From Paracoccaceae bacterium (GTDB taxonomy: Bacteria; Pseudomonadota; Alphaproteobacteria; Rhodobacterales; Rhodobacteraceae): 44,948 nt of DNA. Position numbers and translations under genes: made by a program. Below, piece by piece: positions 25,562-36,921 of the stretch (positions are counted from its first letter, which is position 1; each line of letters begins with the position of its first letter). A model generated the notes under the pieces. It was not told where the DNA came from. It was given only the letters and a program-made list of their open reading frames with translations, and searched no databases. The stretch covers positions 1-44,948 of the forward strand of contig JAAEZA010000036.1 in assembly GCA_018223125.1 (NCBI GenBank), given 5' to 3'.

Positions 25562-26050
25562 ATGACACAGGTTAAAGTCGGGATCATCATGGGCAGCCAG
25601 TCGGACTGGCCCACAATGAAACATGCAGCCGATATACTGGATGAATTGGGCGTTGAGTACGAAAGTAAAATCGTTTCGGCCCATCGTACCCCCGACCGCC
25701 TGTGGAGCTACGGCAAAACCGCCACAGACCGGGGTCTGCAGGTCATTATTGCCGGTGCGGGTGGCGCCGCCCATCTGCCGGGCATGGTCTCCTCCAAAAC
25801 CCGCGTTCCAGTGCTGGGTGTACCCGTTCAAACCAAAGCGCTGTCAGGCGTAGACAGTCTTTATTCCATCGTTCAGATGCCCAAAGGCTTTCCGGTTGGA
25901 ACAATGGCCATCGGCCCTGCGGGGGCTGCGAATGCCGGTCTTATGGCGGCGGCAATACTGGCCAATTCCGATGCCGGACTGGCACAGAAACTTGACGACT
26001 GGCGCGCTGCCCTCAGCGCCTCTATTCCGGAAGAACCCGTAGATGACTAA
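25562..26050 (+). CDS. purE: N5-carboxyaminoimidazole ribonucleotide mutase
   Basis: The 162-residue protein has '[13 protein letters not shown]', '[10 protein letters not shown]' and '[10 protein letters not shown]', the class I PurE active-site loops. It isomerises N5-CAIR to CAIR in purine synthesis. ATG 25562 is chosen over 25526 because the extra residues are not PurE-like and the length becomes normal. It overlaps purK by eight bases. Confidence 0.96.
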   Translation: MTQVKVGIIMGSQSDWPTMKHAADILDELGVEYESKIVSAHRTPDRLWSYGKTATDRGLQVIIAGAGGAAHLPGMVSSKTRVPVLGVPVQTKALSGVDSLYSIVQMPKGFPVGTMAIGPAGAANAGLMAAAILANSDAGLAQKLDDWRAALSASIPEEPVDD

Positions 26051-27116
26051 TCCCCTGCAAACCGGCGCGACAATCGGCATTCTGGGCGGTGGACAATTGG
26101 GGCGTATGCTTTCGGTTGCGGCCTCCCGTCTGGGCTTCAAATCCCACATCTTTGAACCCGGAGCCAATCCGCCCGCCGGACAGGTCGCAGATCGCGTGAC
26201 CACCGCCCCTTATGAGGATGCAGAGGCCCTGCGCAGCTTTGCGCAATCCGTGGATGTGATCACTTACGAGTTTGAGAACATCCCCGCAGAGGCACTGGAT
26301 ATTCTGGAAACCCTCCGCCCCGTCCTGCCCAACCGCCGCGCACTGGCGACCTCTCAGGACCGGATCGTGGAAAAGGATTTCCTGACCTCATTGGGCCTGA
26401 AATGCGCGCCTTACGCAAATGTGGAAACAGCGGACGATCTGAAAGCAGCGGTGGATCAAATCGGCGTGCCCTCAATCCTGAAAACCCGTCGTTTCGGGTA
26501 TGATGGCAAAGGTCAGGTGCGCCTGAAGGATAGCACAAATCCAACCTCCGCATGGCAGGAACTGGGTGAAACCCCGTGTGTTCTTGAAGGTTTCGTTGAT
26601 TTCAGCCATGAAGTCTCGGTCATCGGGGCGCGGGCGCAAGACGGCGCAGTAACCTGTTTTGATCCCGGCGAAAACGTTCACCGCGACGGCATTTTGCACA
26701 CAACCACCCTGCCCGCGAAACTGAACCGCAGCCAGCACACGGATGCAATTATCCTGACGGGGCAGATCCTTAACGCGCTGGATTATGTAGGCGTTATGGG
26801 GGTGGAACTGTTTGTGACTCCGGCAGGATTGATCGTGAACGAGATCGCCCCGCGGGTGCACAACTCCGGCCACTGGACGCAAAACGGATGTGTCATCGAC
26901 CAGTTCGAGCAACACATCCGCGCTGTTGCAGGCTGGCCTTTGGGTGATGGCAAGCGTCACTCCAATGTGGTGATGACAAACCTGATCGGCGACGAGGTGC
27001 ACGACGTGGCGACCCTGTCACAGGATTCCAGCGTCGGTCTGCATCTTTACGGTAAGGCCGAAGCCAAACCGGGCCGCAAAATGGGGCACGTGAATAAAAT
27101 TACTGGTCCCGCTTGA
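26043..27116 (+). CDS. purK: N5-carboxyaminoimidazole ribonucleotide synthase
   Basis: The 357-residue ATP-grasp enzyme has '[12 protein letters not shown]' at the N-terminus, '[12 protein letters not shown]' and '[18 protein letters not shown]'. It carboxylates AIR with ATP and bicarbonate to give N5-CAIR for PurE. Its 3' end overlaps the convergent hydrolase gene by 17 bp. Confidence 0.96.
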   Translation: MTNPLQTGATIGILGGGQLGRMLSVAASRLGFKSHIFEPGANPPAGQVADRVTTAPYEDAEALRSFAQSVDVITYEFENIPAEALDILETLRPVLPNRRALATSQDRIVEKDFLTSLGLKCAPYANVETADDLKAAVDQIGVPSILKTRRFGYDGKGQVRLKDSTNPTSAWQELGETPCVLEGFVDFSHEVSVIGARAQDGAVTCFDPGENVHRDGILHTTTLPAKLNRSQHTDAIILTGQILNALDYVGVMGVELFVTPAGLIVNEIAPRVHNSGHWTQNGCVIDQFEQHIRAVAGWPLGDGKRHSNVVMTNLIGDEVHDVATLSQDSSVGLHLYGKAEAKPGRKMGHVNKITGPA

Positions 27117-27816
27117 ACGCGCCGTACTTCAGGAAGTATTCTACCTGTTCATAGACCTTCGGGTTGTTCATCATGAATGTGTGGGTCACATGCAAAACAA
27201 TGTGATCCGCCATTCCTTCCACTTTGGTGCTTTCCACGCTGACCTTGCCGTCATTCGGCCCGTCGATCAGCGATGACAGCAGCGGGTTCATCGTCTGGTC
27301 ACCGGCTATTATGCCAACCGGAAACCGCACAGGCCCCAATTGCGCCGGCAGGCTGTCCGGCCCCGTGCCAAGCTGTAGCCCCGCGACACCGTTCCAGAAT
27401 TCAAACCCCGGCACGTCATTCATCTGGTCCACAACCTCGGTGCCCTTGTTGGGCGGCGCCAGCATCACCGTACGGCCCAGACGGGCCGGTGGCCGGGACA
27501 CATGCCCCATGTAATACCGCAAGAGAATACCGCCCATGGAATGGGTCACAAAATGTACCTTCTGCGCAGAACGGCATTTGTACAGTGCTGCGGGAATGGC
27601 GCTGTCGGCCAGTTCCTCGATCGTGGCGTCCTTGCTGGGATAATCAAGGTTCACAACTTCATATCCGGCCCGCTTCAACCGCCATTCCAGCAGCAGCATG
27701 GAGGCCGCACTCCGCGCCAGACCGTGCAACAGGATCACACATTCGCCAGCACGCGCGGCAGGTGCAATGAATGTGGCCATTCCGATAATCCAGACAGTGA
27801 ACAGGAGTGCTCTCAT
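27100..27816 (-). CDS. Secreted alpha/beta hydrolase, lipase-like
   Basis: The 238-residue protein starts at ATG 27816; a TTG at 27852 would add 12 residues. The signal peptide runs to about 'ARA'. The hydrolase features are '[12 protein letters not shown]', nucleophile elbow 'THSMGG' and a late His in 'HTFMMNN'. It is probably periplasmic or extracellular and acts on an ester or lipid; substrate unknown. Confidence 0.83.
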   Translation of the reverse strand: MRALLFTVWIIGMATFIAPAARAGECVILLHGLARSAASMLLLEWRLKRAGYEVVNLDYPSKDATIEELADSAIPAALYKCRSAQKVHFVTHSMGGILLRYYMGHVSRPPARLGRTVMLAPPNKGTEVVDQMNDVPGFEFWNGVAGLQLGTGPDSLPAQLGPVRFPVGIIAGDQTMNPLLSSLIDGPNDGKVSVESTKVEGMADHIVLHVTHTFMMNNPKVYEQVEYFLKYGAFKRDQ

Positions 27817-27865
27817 GGGGTAGCATAAACGGAGCGCCAGCAGATTTGTCAAGAATCCGGCGTAT

Positions 27866-28705
27866 TTACCGGCGGTTTACTGCAAGGACAGAGATACCGA
27901 TCCCGCCAAGCACCAGCGCACAGGAGATGACAAATTCCAGAGTGAGAGGCTCCCCTAGCAGCACCGCACCGCCCAGAGCCGCAATCACCGGAACGCTCAG
28001 TTGTGCCACCGCTGCGGTTGCCGTGGCCAGCAGGGGCAGCACCCGATACCAGAGCGCATAGCCAAGTGCCGACGTCACAGCCCCCGAAAGAACGGCAAGC
28101 AGAACGCCGGAAAATGTAAACTGCAGCGCGGGGGCCAGCAAAAGCCCCGCTAAGGCGAAGGGCAAGGCCAGCACAAAATTCGCCGCAGTCGCACCCAGCG
28201 GATCAGAAGTTTTCTGCCCGATCAGGGAATAGATTCCCCAGCCAACAGCAGCAATCCCCATCAGACCGGCGCTGACCGCATCAGGCGCACCGGCTGAAGG
28301 CGCCAGCAAATAGGCCAGCCCGCCAAAGGCAATGCCGGCTCCAAGCCATTGAAAAAGCACAGGCGCCCTGCCCGTCAGGACCGCGCCAGCAAACATCGTA
28401 ATCTGCACACCGCCAAACAGGATCAGCGCCCCCGTTCCTGCATCAAGCGTTACATAAGCAAACGAAAACCCGAGCATATAGGCCGCAAGCCCGATCACGG
28501 CCCAAGGTTTCGCAGGGCCGAAAAAGCCGGACAATCCCCGCTGGCGCAGCGCGACCAGCAGCACCAGCATCCCCGCTCCGCTGCCAACACGTACCAGCGC
28601 AAAACCGGCCGGATCAATCAATCCACCCGCCAGCCCCATACGGTTCAGAACCGAATTGGCAGCAAATGCGATCATGGTGAGAACGGTAAGTAGAAGTAAT
28701 TGCAT
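27866..28705 (-). CDS. EamA/DMT-family transporter
   Basis: The 279-residue protein from ATG 28705 has ten hydrophobic segments in two EamA halves. The frame extends upstream to 28897, but those 64 residues look non-coding. It is not closely similar by eye to the DMT protein at 15435. Substrate unknown. Confidence 0.83.
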   Translation of the reverse strand: MQLLLLTVLTMIAFAANSVLNRMGLAGGLIDPAGFALVRVGSGAGMLVLLVALRQRGLSGFFGPAKPWAVIGLAAYMLGFSFAYVTLDAGTGALILFGGVQITMFAGAVLTGRAPVLFQWLGAGIAFGGLAYLLAPSAGAPDAVSAGLMGIAAVGWGIYSLIGQKTSDPLGATAANFVLALPFALAGLLLAPALQFTFSGVLLAVLSGAVTSALGYALWYRVLPLLATATAAVAQLSVPVIAALGGAVLLGEPLTLEFVISCALVLGGIGISVLAVNRR

Positions 28706-29078
28706 GGCAGGTTTGAACCAGTCGTCAGCCCCCTGCGCAATCCCTAACTGGCGGAATGACGAAAACGTCAGCCAACCGGTCACCCCCTTGGCAGAGCCCC
28801 TTGGAGGACCGCAATAATTTGTTGTTCCACTATGGCTGGGGTATAGGCATTGGGAACCTCGATCACCGCGAATGTCCTGCCGACACATCTTGGCCAATCA
28901 TTTTTCAATTCGAACGGATTACTGTAAACCCGCCGCATAAATGCAAACGGCCCCGCAGTTTCCTGCGGAGCCGCTCTTTTGACTGAAACGTCGGTTCGGG
29001 TGGACGTCCCGGGTCTTGGCGTTTCCGTCAAAACCCTGTCTGGCAAAACCGCTCCGGCCCTTGGGCCAAAGCCGGTTT
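28706..29078. other. 373-bp gap between DMT transporter and groEL
   Basis: It holds two hairpins downstream of groEL (28948-28973 and 29045-29079). The rest shows minus-strand open frames (for example 28780-28938, 52 residues) without ribosome sites. I see no supported gene or RNA. Confidence 0.5.
28948..28973 (-). terminator. Second hairpin downstream of groEL
   Basis: Ten-base arms (28948-28957 and 28964-28973) have a 6-nt loop. The one non-Watson-Crick position is a G-U pair on minus-strand RNA but C-A on plus, so it was selected for minus-strand transcription, in line with groEL. Confidence 0.7.

Positions 29079-29079
<1 letters not shown>
29045..29079 (-). terminator. Terminator hairpin abutting the groEL stop
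   Basis: On the minus strand aaaaccg...cggtttt encloses an inner ggccc-aa-gggcc stem and ends in TTTT. It overlaps the groEL stop codon region. Confidence 0.65.
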
Positions 29080-30740
<1,661 letters not shown>

Positions 30741-30762
30741 CTATTCGTATTTCGGTTCGGTT

Positions 30763-31050
30763 TTAGGAAAGAATGCCGAGAATGTCGGATTCTTTCATCA
30801 TCAACAGCTCTTCGCCGTCGACGGATACTTCTGTGCCGGACCATTTACCGAACAACACTTTATCGCCAACGCTTACAGCCATTGGGATCAGTTCGCCGCT
30901 ATCTTTGCGCGCGCCTTCGCCCAGAGCGATGATTTCGCCCTCAGCCGGTTTCTCTTTTGCAGAATCCGGAATGATCAGACCGCCTGCGGTTTTTTCGTCG
31001 CCTTCAAGCCGACGAACCAGTACACGGTCGTGCAAAGGTTTGAGTGCCAT
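30763..31050 (-). CDS. groS: Co-chaperonin GroES
   Basis: The 95-residue protein has '[20 protein letters not shown]' at its start, the mobile-loop region and '[20 protein letters not shown]'. It caps the GroEL ring. A CIRCE operator and a sigma-70-like promoter stand upstream. Confidence 0.99.
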   Translation of the reverse strand: MALKPLHDRVLVRRLEGDEKTAGGLIIPDSAKEKPAEGEIIALGEGARKDSGELIPMAVSVGDKVLFGKWSGTEVSVDGEELLMMKESDILGILS

Positions 31051-31102
31051 GGAGAGTGCTCCTTAACTCTTGGTTTTCATGTCTCGGGAGGCCATCTAGC
31101 CA

Positions 31103-31129
31103 TTAGCACTCGCCTCCCGTGAGTGCTAA
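31103..31129. promoter_or_regulatory. CIRCE element (HrcA operator)
   Basis: TTAGCACTC-N9-GAGTGCTAA is a perfect CIRCE inverted repeat, located between the groES start and its promoter, the usual site for HrcA repression. Confidence 0.97.
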
Positions 31130-31137
31130 CAGCGCAC

Positions 31138-31166
31138 TATTTAGGTAATCGGATTAAGGGAGTCAA
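31138..31166 (-). promoter_or_regulatory. groESL promoter
   Basis: On the minus strand TTGACT (31166-31161) is followed by 17 nt and TAAATA (31143-31138), just upstream of CIRCE. The bases also resemble an RpoH -35 (CTTGA), so dual sigma use is possible. Confidence 0.7.
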
Positions 31167-31271
31167 GACGGCAGCGGACAGGGCCGGACCATTACGTGCA
31201 CGCCAAGTTGCGCGGTTGGGAAAATGAAATTGGGCTGAGCGGAATTAACAACAACAGGATAGGAGAGTACA

Positions 31272-32579
31272 ATGCAATTCATTCACACTTTCATTGAAAT
31301 TGACTTCACTAATCTGAACAATGTTTCCGGCCTCAAAGCTGTTGCCCAAGGGGATGTCGATCCTGCGGATTTTCCTGATCTGAACTTTGTTTCCATGGCA
31401 AGCTCCGAATTGCTGACAGCCCTGACAACCGGTGCCATAGATCTGGTCCTGTCCGATCTGCCAGTCTCCGGACTTGATTCCGTACCAACCTTTGCGCTGG
31501 CCCCAAACGGCAACGTATCCGCCACCGATCTTAGCGAAAGCCTGCCAACAGATGGCGCGGATACGTTCAACTTCAGCGATTCAACCAGTGGGATTTTTTA
31601 CGATTCTCTTGCAGGGGACGACGAGATTCGAGCGACGAAATTCAACGACCGGCTGAAAGGCGGGAATGGCGATGATGTGCTGTTCGGGCTGGGCGGAAAG
31701 GATTTCATACAGGGTGGTAGCGGCAACGATACACTGATTGGCGGTGGCAAGCGGGATGCGTTGTTTGGCGGTGCGGGCGATGACACGGTTATTGTCGGCA
31801 AGGGCCGTGACAAGGCAAGCGGCGGTGGCGGCAATGACACCGTCAGCTTTGCCAGCGTGAAAAAGGGCGCAGGCCTGTCCGGAAACGAAGGTATCCGCTT
31901 TGACGGAACCACCGGCGAAGCCGATCACGGGCTTTTTGGCGGCAAGCTGATTGCAAAGCTCTCCAAATTCGAAAACTACAAAGCCACCAAATTCGATGAC
32001 ATCCTCAATCTGGACAGCTCATCAAGCGGTGGCACGGTATTTGGCGGCAAGGGGGAAGACCAGATATTTGCGACCCACGGCAATGACTCGCTGTTCGGCG
32101 GCAGAAAAGGCGACGATCTGGAGGGACGCGGCGGCGATGACACGCTTTATGGCGGCGGTGGCAATGATGATCTTGTCGTCGGAGACGGCAATGACGTGGC
32201 CTATGGCGGTGGCGGAAACGACACGCTGAAAGGCAGCGGAACCGGCAGTGACCAATTTTTCGGCGGCGGGGGCGACGACCTGTTTTTCGCCATCGACGGT
32301 GCCGATACGCTTGTCGGCGGCGGCGGGGCCGATACCTTCCAGTTTGCCAATACATCTTTCTGGAATGGTGCTTCCATCCGCGACTTCGAAATCGCCAGGG
32401 ACATTATCGACCTGCGCCTCACTACCTTCGGAAAAACCTATACCCTCGACGAAATCAAAGACCTGTCGAGCGTTGTGGACGGCAACACCGAGATGAAATT
32501 CGACAGGGGCACGATCATATTGCACGACATTGATATTGACGAACTGGGAGAGGCCAATTTCCTGTTCGAATTGGGCTGA
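31272..32579 (+). CDS. RTX (hemolysin-type) calcium-binding protein
   Basis: The 435-residue protein has a roughly 115-residue N-terminal part without repeats. About eighteen glycine-rich nonapeptides of the GGxGxDxUx type follow in two blocks (about 133-195 and 255-360). A C-terminal segment without repeats ends in 'EANFLFELG', as expected for a type I secretion signal. There is no N-terminal signal peptide. Ca2+ binding after secretion folds the beta-roll. RBS 'ggagag' precedes the start. No type I exporter is in the window. It points toward YjbH and YjbF downstream. Confidence 0.93.
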   Translation: MQFIHTFIEIDFTNLNNVSGLKAVAQGDVDPADFPDLNFVSMASSELLTALTTGAIDLVLSDLPVSGLDSVPTFALAPNGNVSATDLSESLPTDGADTFNFSDSTSGIFYDSLAGDDEIRATKFNDRLKGGNGDDVLFGLGGKDFIQGGSGNDTLIGGGKRDALFGGAGDDTVIVGKGRDKASGGGGNDTVSFASVKKGAGLSGNEGIRFDGTTGEADHGLFGGKLIAKLSKFENYKATKFDDILNLDSSSSGGTVFGGKGEDQIFATHGNDSLFGGRKGDDLEGRGGDDTLYGGGGNDDLVVGDGNDVAYGGGGNDTLKGSGTGSDQFFGGGGDDLFFAIDGADTLVGGGGADTFQFANTSFWNGASIRDFEIARDIIDLRLTTFGKTYTLDEIKDLSSVVDGNTEMKFDRGTIILHDIDIDELGEANFLFELG

Positions 32580-32698
32580 TCCGGATTTTTCGGGCATAGC
32601 GGCCAGCCGCCCCGCCCTGCTGCAAAAAAGACATAGAGGTTTGCGTTCGGATATGCCAAAAGGTTGCCAGTAAAAACCGGGATTTCGGGGGATAATTC

Positions 32699-34762
32699 GT
32701 GTTTGAATACCAGTTCAAAGCGGTTTCGCTGGCATTTATGGCCACTTTGGGCGCCACCGCGCCCCTGCACGCCCAGTCTCTCAACCTTTATGGCAATTCC
32801 GGTCTGATCGACATGCCAAGCGCCGAACCCCAGCCGGACGGACAGGTTACAGGGACAATTTCGGGGTCTGCCTCGGATCGCAAGGTGACCTTGTCCTTCC
32901 AGCTGACCGAACGCCTGTCTGCGTCCTTCCGCTATTCCGAACTGAATGACTGGACCATCGCGGGTGAGGACAACGACCGTTCTTTTGATCTGCAATTCCA
33001 GTTACTTGAAGAAACCGACACGCTGCCCGGCGTGGCCATCGGCCTGCGCGATTTCATGGGACAAGGCGCTTATGGCGCGGAATATCTTGTAGCCAGCAAA
33101 GCCGTACACCCGAAACTGCGCCTGACCGCGGGTCTGGGCTGGGGCCGGTTGAGCAACAGTTCCACCGTGCGGGTCGGTGCCAACCCCCAAGGCGGTGTGC
33201 CCACCACCAAACAATGGTTTGACGGCGATGTGGGCGTTTTTGGCGGGCTTGAATGGACCACACCCGTCAAGGGGCTGAGCCTGAAAGCGGAATATTCTTC
33301 GGATGAATACACCCGCGAAGTGGCGTCCGGCGCGATACAGCGCAACAGCCCGTTCAATTTCGGGATGGAATTCAAACGGCGCGACAATCTGAGCTTTGGC
33401 CTGTATTACCTGCACGGCTCCGAAGTGGCCTTGCGCTTCTCCACGGCAATCAATCCCAAACGCCCACCGGCGGTGGGAACACGCGAACGTGCGCCCCTGC
33501 CCGTTGTTGCCCGTCCGGTAAATTATTCTACCGGCACAGATTGGGCAAACGTGCCGGATTATAATGTGACCGCACAACAGAAATTCGCAACCGTCCTGAA
33601 AGAGCAGGGACTCGCGGTTGAAGCGGTTGCAGTGAACGGCCGTTCCGCCGAATTGCGGCTGCGCAACAATACCTTCAATTCCAGCGCGCAGGCCATTGGC
33701 CGTGCGGCCCGTGCCATGGCCTTTGTTCTTCCCCATTCGGTTGAGGAATTTGTGATCACGCCCGTAGTAAACGGCGTGCCGGCCTCCAGCGTTGTCATCC
33801 GCCGGTCCGATCTGGAGCGTCTGGAAAACGATCCGATGGGCACGGAAAAGATGCTTGATCGGGCCGTGATCCGCAGTGCAGAGTCCCTGCCCGCCGGTAG
33901 CGTGTTCGCGCCGGACCTTTACCCCGACCTGCGCTGGACCATCGCGCCTTATGTCTCCATGTCCCTGTTTGACGGCTCCGGCCCGCTCAGGGCAAGCGGC
34001 GGCCTGCGGGCCAGCGCGGATTATTACGTTGCCCCCGGATTCTCGCTGTCCGGCTCTGTGACACAGCGGGTGTTCGGCAACCAGCAGGATGAAACACCGC
34101 CCCCTTCCGGACTGCCACGGGTGCGCACGGACCGCGCGCTGTATAAACGTGAAGGCAAGACCGCGCTGGAAACCCTGACAGCCGACCTGATGTTCAAACC
34201 CGCACCCGATTTCTTTGGCCGCGTGTCTGTCGGTTACCTCGAACCGATGTTCGGCGGTGTCTCGACAGAGCTTTTGTGGAAACCGGCAAACCAGAACTGG
34301 GGGCTTGGTGCAGAAGTGAACTATGCCAAGCAACGGGACTTCGACCAGCTATTCGGCTTTCAGGATTATGATGTCGTGACAGGCCATCTGTCAGCATATT
34401 GGAGCGTCACCCCCGGACTTGATGCACAGCTTGATGTGGGCCGCTATCTCGCCGGTGACTGGGGGGCGACCTTGTCTGTAGACCGTGTCTTTGCCAACGG
34501 CTGGACCATCGGTGCCTATGCCACCGTCACGGATGCCTCTCCGGCGGATTATGGCGAAGGCAGCTTCACGAAGGGGCTGCGCATGAGCATTCCGCTCAGC
34601 TGGGGGATCGGCACCCCCAACCGCAAGACCTATGCGATTGACATGAACACGCAGGCCCGCGATGGCGGCGCCCGTTTGAGCGTGAACAACCGCCTGTTTG
34701 ACACAGTCAGCGAATACCAGCGCCCGGGACTGGAAGCTGGTTGGGCGCGGTTCTGGCGTTGA
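32699..34762 (+). CDS. YjbH-domain outer-membrane-like protein
   Basis: The 687-residue protein starts at GTG 32699. A signal-like stretch ('VSLAFMATLGATAPLHAQ') is followed by 'SLNLYGNSGLIDMPSAEPQPDG', the YjbH/WbfB opening. The rest is rich in alternating aromatic/hydrophobic strands, as in outer-membrane beta-barrels. In E. coli the yjbEFGH operon makes an exopolysaccharide. Its stop overlaps the YjbF start. It probably serves polysaccharide export. Confidence 0.87.
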   Translation: MFEYQFKAVSLAFMATLGATAPLHAQSLNLYGNSGLIDMPSAEPQPDGQVTGTISGSASDRKVTLSFQLTERLSASFRYSELNDWTIAGEDNDRSFDLQFQLLEETDTLPGVAIGLRDFMGQGAYGAEYLVASKAVHPKLRLTAGLGWGRLSNSSTVRVGANPQGGVPTTKQWFDGDVGVFGGLEWTTPVKGLSLKAEYSSDEYTREVASGAIQRNSPFNFGMEFKRRDNLSFGLYYLHGSEVALRFSTAINPKRPPAVGTRERAPLPVVARPVNYSTGTDWANVPDYNVTAQQKFATVLKEQGLAVEAVAVNGRSAELRLRNNTFNSSAQAIGRAARAMAFVLPHSVEEFVITPVVNGVPASSVVIRRSDLERLENDPMGTEKMLDRAVIRSAESLPAGSVFAPDLYPDLRWTIAPYVSMSLFDGSGPLRASGGLRASADYYVAPGFSLSGSVTQRVFGNQQDETPPPSGLPRVRTDRALYKREGKTALETLTADLMFKPAPDFFGRVSVGYLEPMFGGVSTELLWKPANQNWGLGAEVNYAKQRDFDQLFGFQDYDVVTGHLSAYWSVTPGLDAQLDVGRYLAGDWGATLSVDRVFANGWTIGAYATVTDASPADYGEGSFTKGLRMSIPLSWGIGTPNRKTYAIDMNTQARDGGARLSVNNRLFDTVSEYQRPGLEAGWARFWR

Positions 34763-35463
34763 TGACACGGTTCAAGCCCAAGCGCACCTGTTTCGCCCTT
34801 GCCGGACTGTCCCTGCTTCTGGCGGCCTGTAGCTCTGATCACAGTACACAGCCCGGCATCGGAGGCATTGCCATAGGAATGGCAAAAGCCCGTTTGCAGA
34901 AAGGCGCGGTGGAAACCGCCGACGGCGATCAAAAAGCCCCACAAGTCACCCGTGCGCAGATGGCCGCGTTCGGGCGGCCCGTGGTTTACATGACCGTGCC
35001 CCGCTTCGGCGTGACCCAGCCCGCCGTGGAACTGGCCGTGAACGGGCGCTATCGCACCTATATGGGCAGCGACCAATCCACAGTAACCCTGCAATCGGGA
35101 ATCGTGACCGCTACACGCGGGTTGCAGGTGGACCTGATTGCACAGGAACTTTCCGTATCGCCCTCTGCCCTGTTTCGCGGTTCCTTTCCCAAAACATACA
35201 GCCGCACCCAGCGCAGCCTGACCGGCGAGGGTGTTCTGGCGGATTACACCTACAATTGCGCGCTCGCCCCGAAAGAAACCGACGAGACCTTAACGATCTT
35301 CGGCCAGGCGCACCGCACACGCGAATACACCGAACTTTGCGGTAATAAAAAACGGGCCTTCCAGAACAGTTACTGGGTGGATCGCGCAGGCACCGTCTGG
35401 CAAAGCCACCAGTCGATCAGCAAGGAAGTCGGGCATCTGGTCTTACAACGGGTCGTAAGATAG
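34762..35463 (+). CDS. YjbF-family (GfcB) lipoprotein
   Basis: The 233-residue protein starts at ATG 34762, overlapping the YjbH stop by one base. A lipobox 'LAAC' at 20-23 makes Cys23 the acylated residue, so Lgt processing is expected. The mature part has YjbF features ('YMTVPRFGVTQPAVELA', 'CALAPKETDETLTIFG'). The family functions in group 4 capsule or Yjb exopolysaccharide secretion with YjbH. Confidence 0.87.
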   Translation: MTRFKPKRTCFALAGLSLLLAACSSDHSTQPGIGGIAIGMAKARLQKGAVETADGDQKAPQVTRAQMAAFGRPVVYMTVPRFGVTQPAVELAVNGRYRTYMGSDQSTVTLQSGIVTATRGLQVDLIAQELSVSPSALFRGSFPKTYSRTQRSLTGEGVLADYTYNCALAPKETDETLTIFGQAHRTREYTELCGNKKRAFQNSYWVDRAGTVWQSHQSISKEVGHLVLQRVVR

Positions 35464-35554
35464 CGCTGCACGGGTTAAACTTCCCTTAAGGCCCGCCGCT
35501 TATTCTGATTCGGGCCGTAATTACTTTAAGTATTTTGAGATGCCGGAGGAAGAA

Positions 35555-36877
35555 ATGGCTATCCCCCCCCTTTTGACAAACCCTTTACTGGAACCTGCTG
35601 CCGAAACCACTGAACGCCCTGCGAAACGGATCATTGGCACGGAAGAATCTGACACTCTGACAGGTAACTATCGAAAGAACGTTATCAAATCGAAGGCCGG
35701 CGACGATCTGATTTTCGGACGCAAGGGGGACGATGAAATTTATGCTGGCAAAGGCAGCAATAAGGCCTACGGCGGACAGGGCAACGATTACATCACAGCC
35801 ACCCCGTATGAATCCACGGATGAGAGTTATCTGTTCGGCGGCGCGGGAAACGATCGATTTTACATTGAATACCGGAGCAAGGGTCTGGTCCAGATCCACG
35901 GTGGAAAAGGCCGCGATGAGATCCGCGCAAGAGGCGATGAAGTCGAAGCCTACGGCGGGGCCGGCAAGGATTACTTTTACTACAGCCTGGGCGATTCAAA
36001 TACGCTTTTCGGTGGCCGCGGCGACGATACCTTCGCGATGGACGACGCCCCAACCACGATAACGGGTGGTGCGGGGGCTGACAGATTTTTGATCCGCAAC
36101 AGGACCGACGAGGTGACCATTACGGATTTCACCTCGGGTGAAGACCTGCTTTCAGTCGCTGCGCGATACAAGCTGGCCATGTCCGAAATTATCATCGAAG
36201 CGGATGGAGAAGACACGCTTATCACCCTGCCCATAGGCGGGCAGATCCGGCTGCTGGGGATCAATCCGGACGACATCAGCGCAGCAGATTTCGACCGGCT
36301 TACGACCTATGGCACCGTAGAGGATGATACGCTTGAAGGCAGCAGCGGGCGGGACAAAATCTACGGAAGCGGTGGCGACGACCACATATCAGGTGGTGAC
36401 GGCAAAGATTTCCTGTCTGCAGACCGGGGCGACAACACGCTCTTTGGTGGTGGCGGCAATGACGATCTTTTTGGCGGCAGGGGAAGCGATACAATGTTCG
36501 GCGGCGAAGGCAACGACGACATCTACAGCTTCTACAGCAGTGGCGTAAACCACGCTTTTGGCGGCGCCGGAAATGACTATTTCAATGTTTCCGGCACAGA
36601 AGCGACTGTAGAAGGCGGCACAGGTGACGATGAAATTCTCTGCACGGCCGAAAGCAGCACTCTGGTTTACAACGGCGCTCTTGACGAAGGGGCAGACACT
36701 ATCTTCTACTTCTCTGTGGACACAGACACACTGCAACTGTCCGATACAACGTTTGACGACCTGCTGATCGAGAAAGCCGGTAAAGACACTAAAATCAGCC
36801 TGACAAGCGGTACTGAAATTACCCTGCACCGCATTGATCCGGACGAGATCACGCAGGACATCTTTGATTTTGTCTGA
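35555..36877 (+). CDS. Second RTX calcium-binding protein
   Basis: The 440-residue protein starts at ATG 35555 behind GGAGGA (35545-35550); a longer start at 35540 would place the SD inside the gene. Two sets of GGxGxDxUx repeats (about 40-175 and 245-345) alternate with non-repeat beta-rich modules. Both modules carry similar strings: 'LISLP'-type ends and 'INPDDISAADFDRL' versus 'IDPDEITQDIFDFV'. No signal peptide, so type I export is likely. It shares layout with the RTX protein at 31272. Confidence 0.92.
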   Translation: MAIPPLLTNPLLEPAAETTERPAKRIIGTEESDTLTGNYRKNVIKSKAGDDLIFGRKGDDEIYAGKGSNKAYGGQGNDYITATPYESTDESYLFGGAGNDRFYIEYRSKGLVQIHGGKGRDEIRARGDEVEAYGGAGKDYFYYSLGDSNTLFGGRGDDTFAMDDAPTTITGGAGADRFLIRNRTDEVTITDFTSGEDLLSVAARYKLAMSEIIIEADGEDTLITLPIGGQIRLLGINPDDISAADFDRLTTYGTVEDDTLEGSSGRDKIYGSGGDDHISGGDGKDFLSADRGDNTLFGGGGNDDLFGGRGSDTMFGGEGNDDIYSFYSSGVNHAFGGAGNDYFNVSGTEATVEGGTGDDEILCTAESSTLVYNGALDEGADTIFYFSVDTDTLQLSDTTFDDLLIEKAGKDTKISLTSGTEITLHRIDPDEITQDIFDFV

Positions 36878-36891
36878 AGGGGCAGACTGAA

Positions 36892-36918
36892 AAGGGCGGG
36901 GAAATCCCCGCCCCTTTC
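36892..36918. terminator. Bidirectional terminator between RTX and dctM genes
   Basis: gggcgggg (36894-36901) pairs with ccccgccc (36906-36913) around a 4-nt loop, with A/T-rich flanks on both sides. The genes on either side converge. Confidence 0.85.
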
Positions 36919-36921
36919 ATT

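Noticed and set aside
28780-28938. 52-codon minus-strand frame after groEL
   Set aside because: The peptide looks protein-like, but there is no ribosome site and it lies between terminators and another gene.
31272-36877. CRISPR or DNA-level tandem repeats in the RTX genes
   Set aside because: The repeats are protein-level glycine-rich nonapeptides with varied DNA, not identical repeats with spacers.
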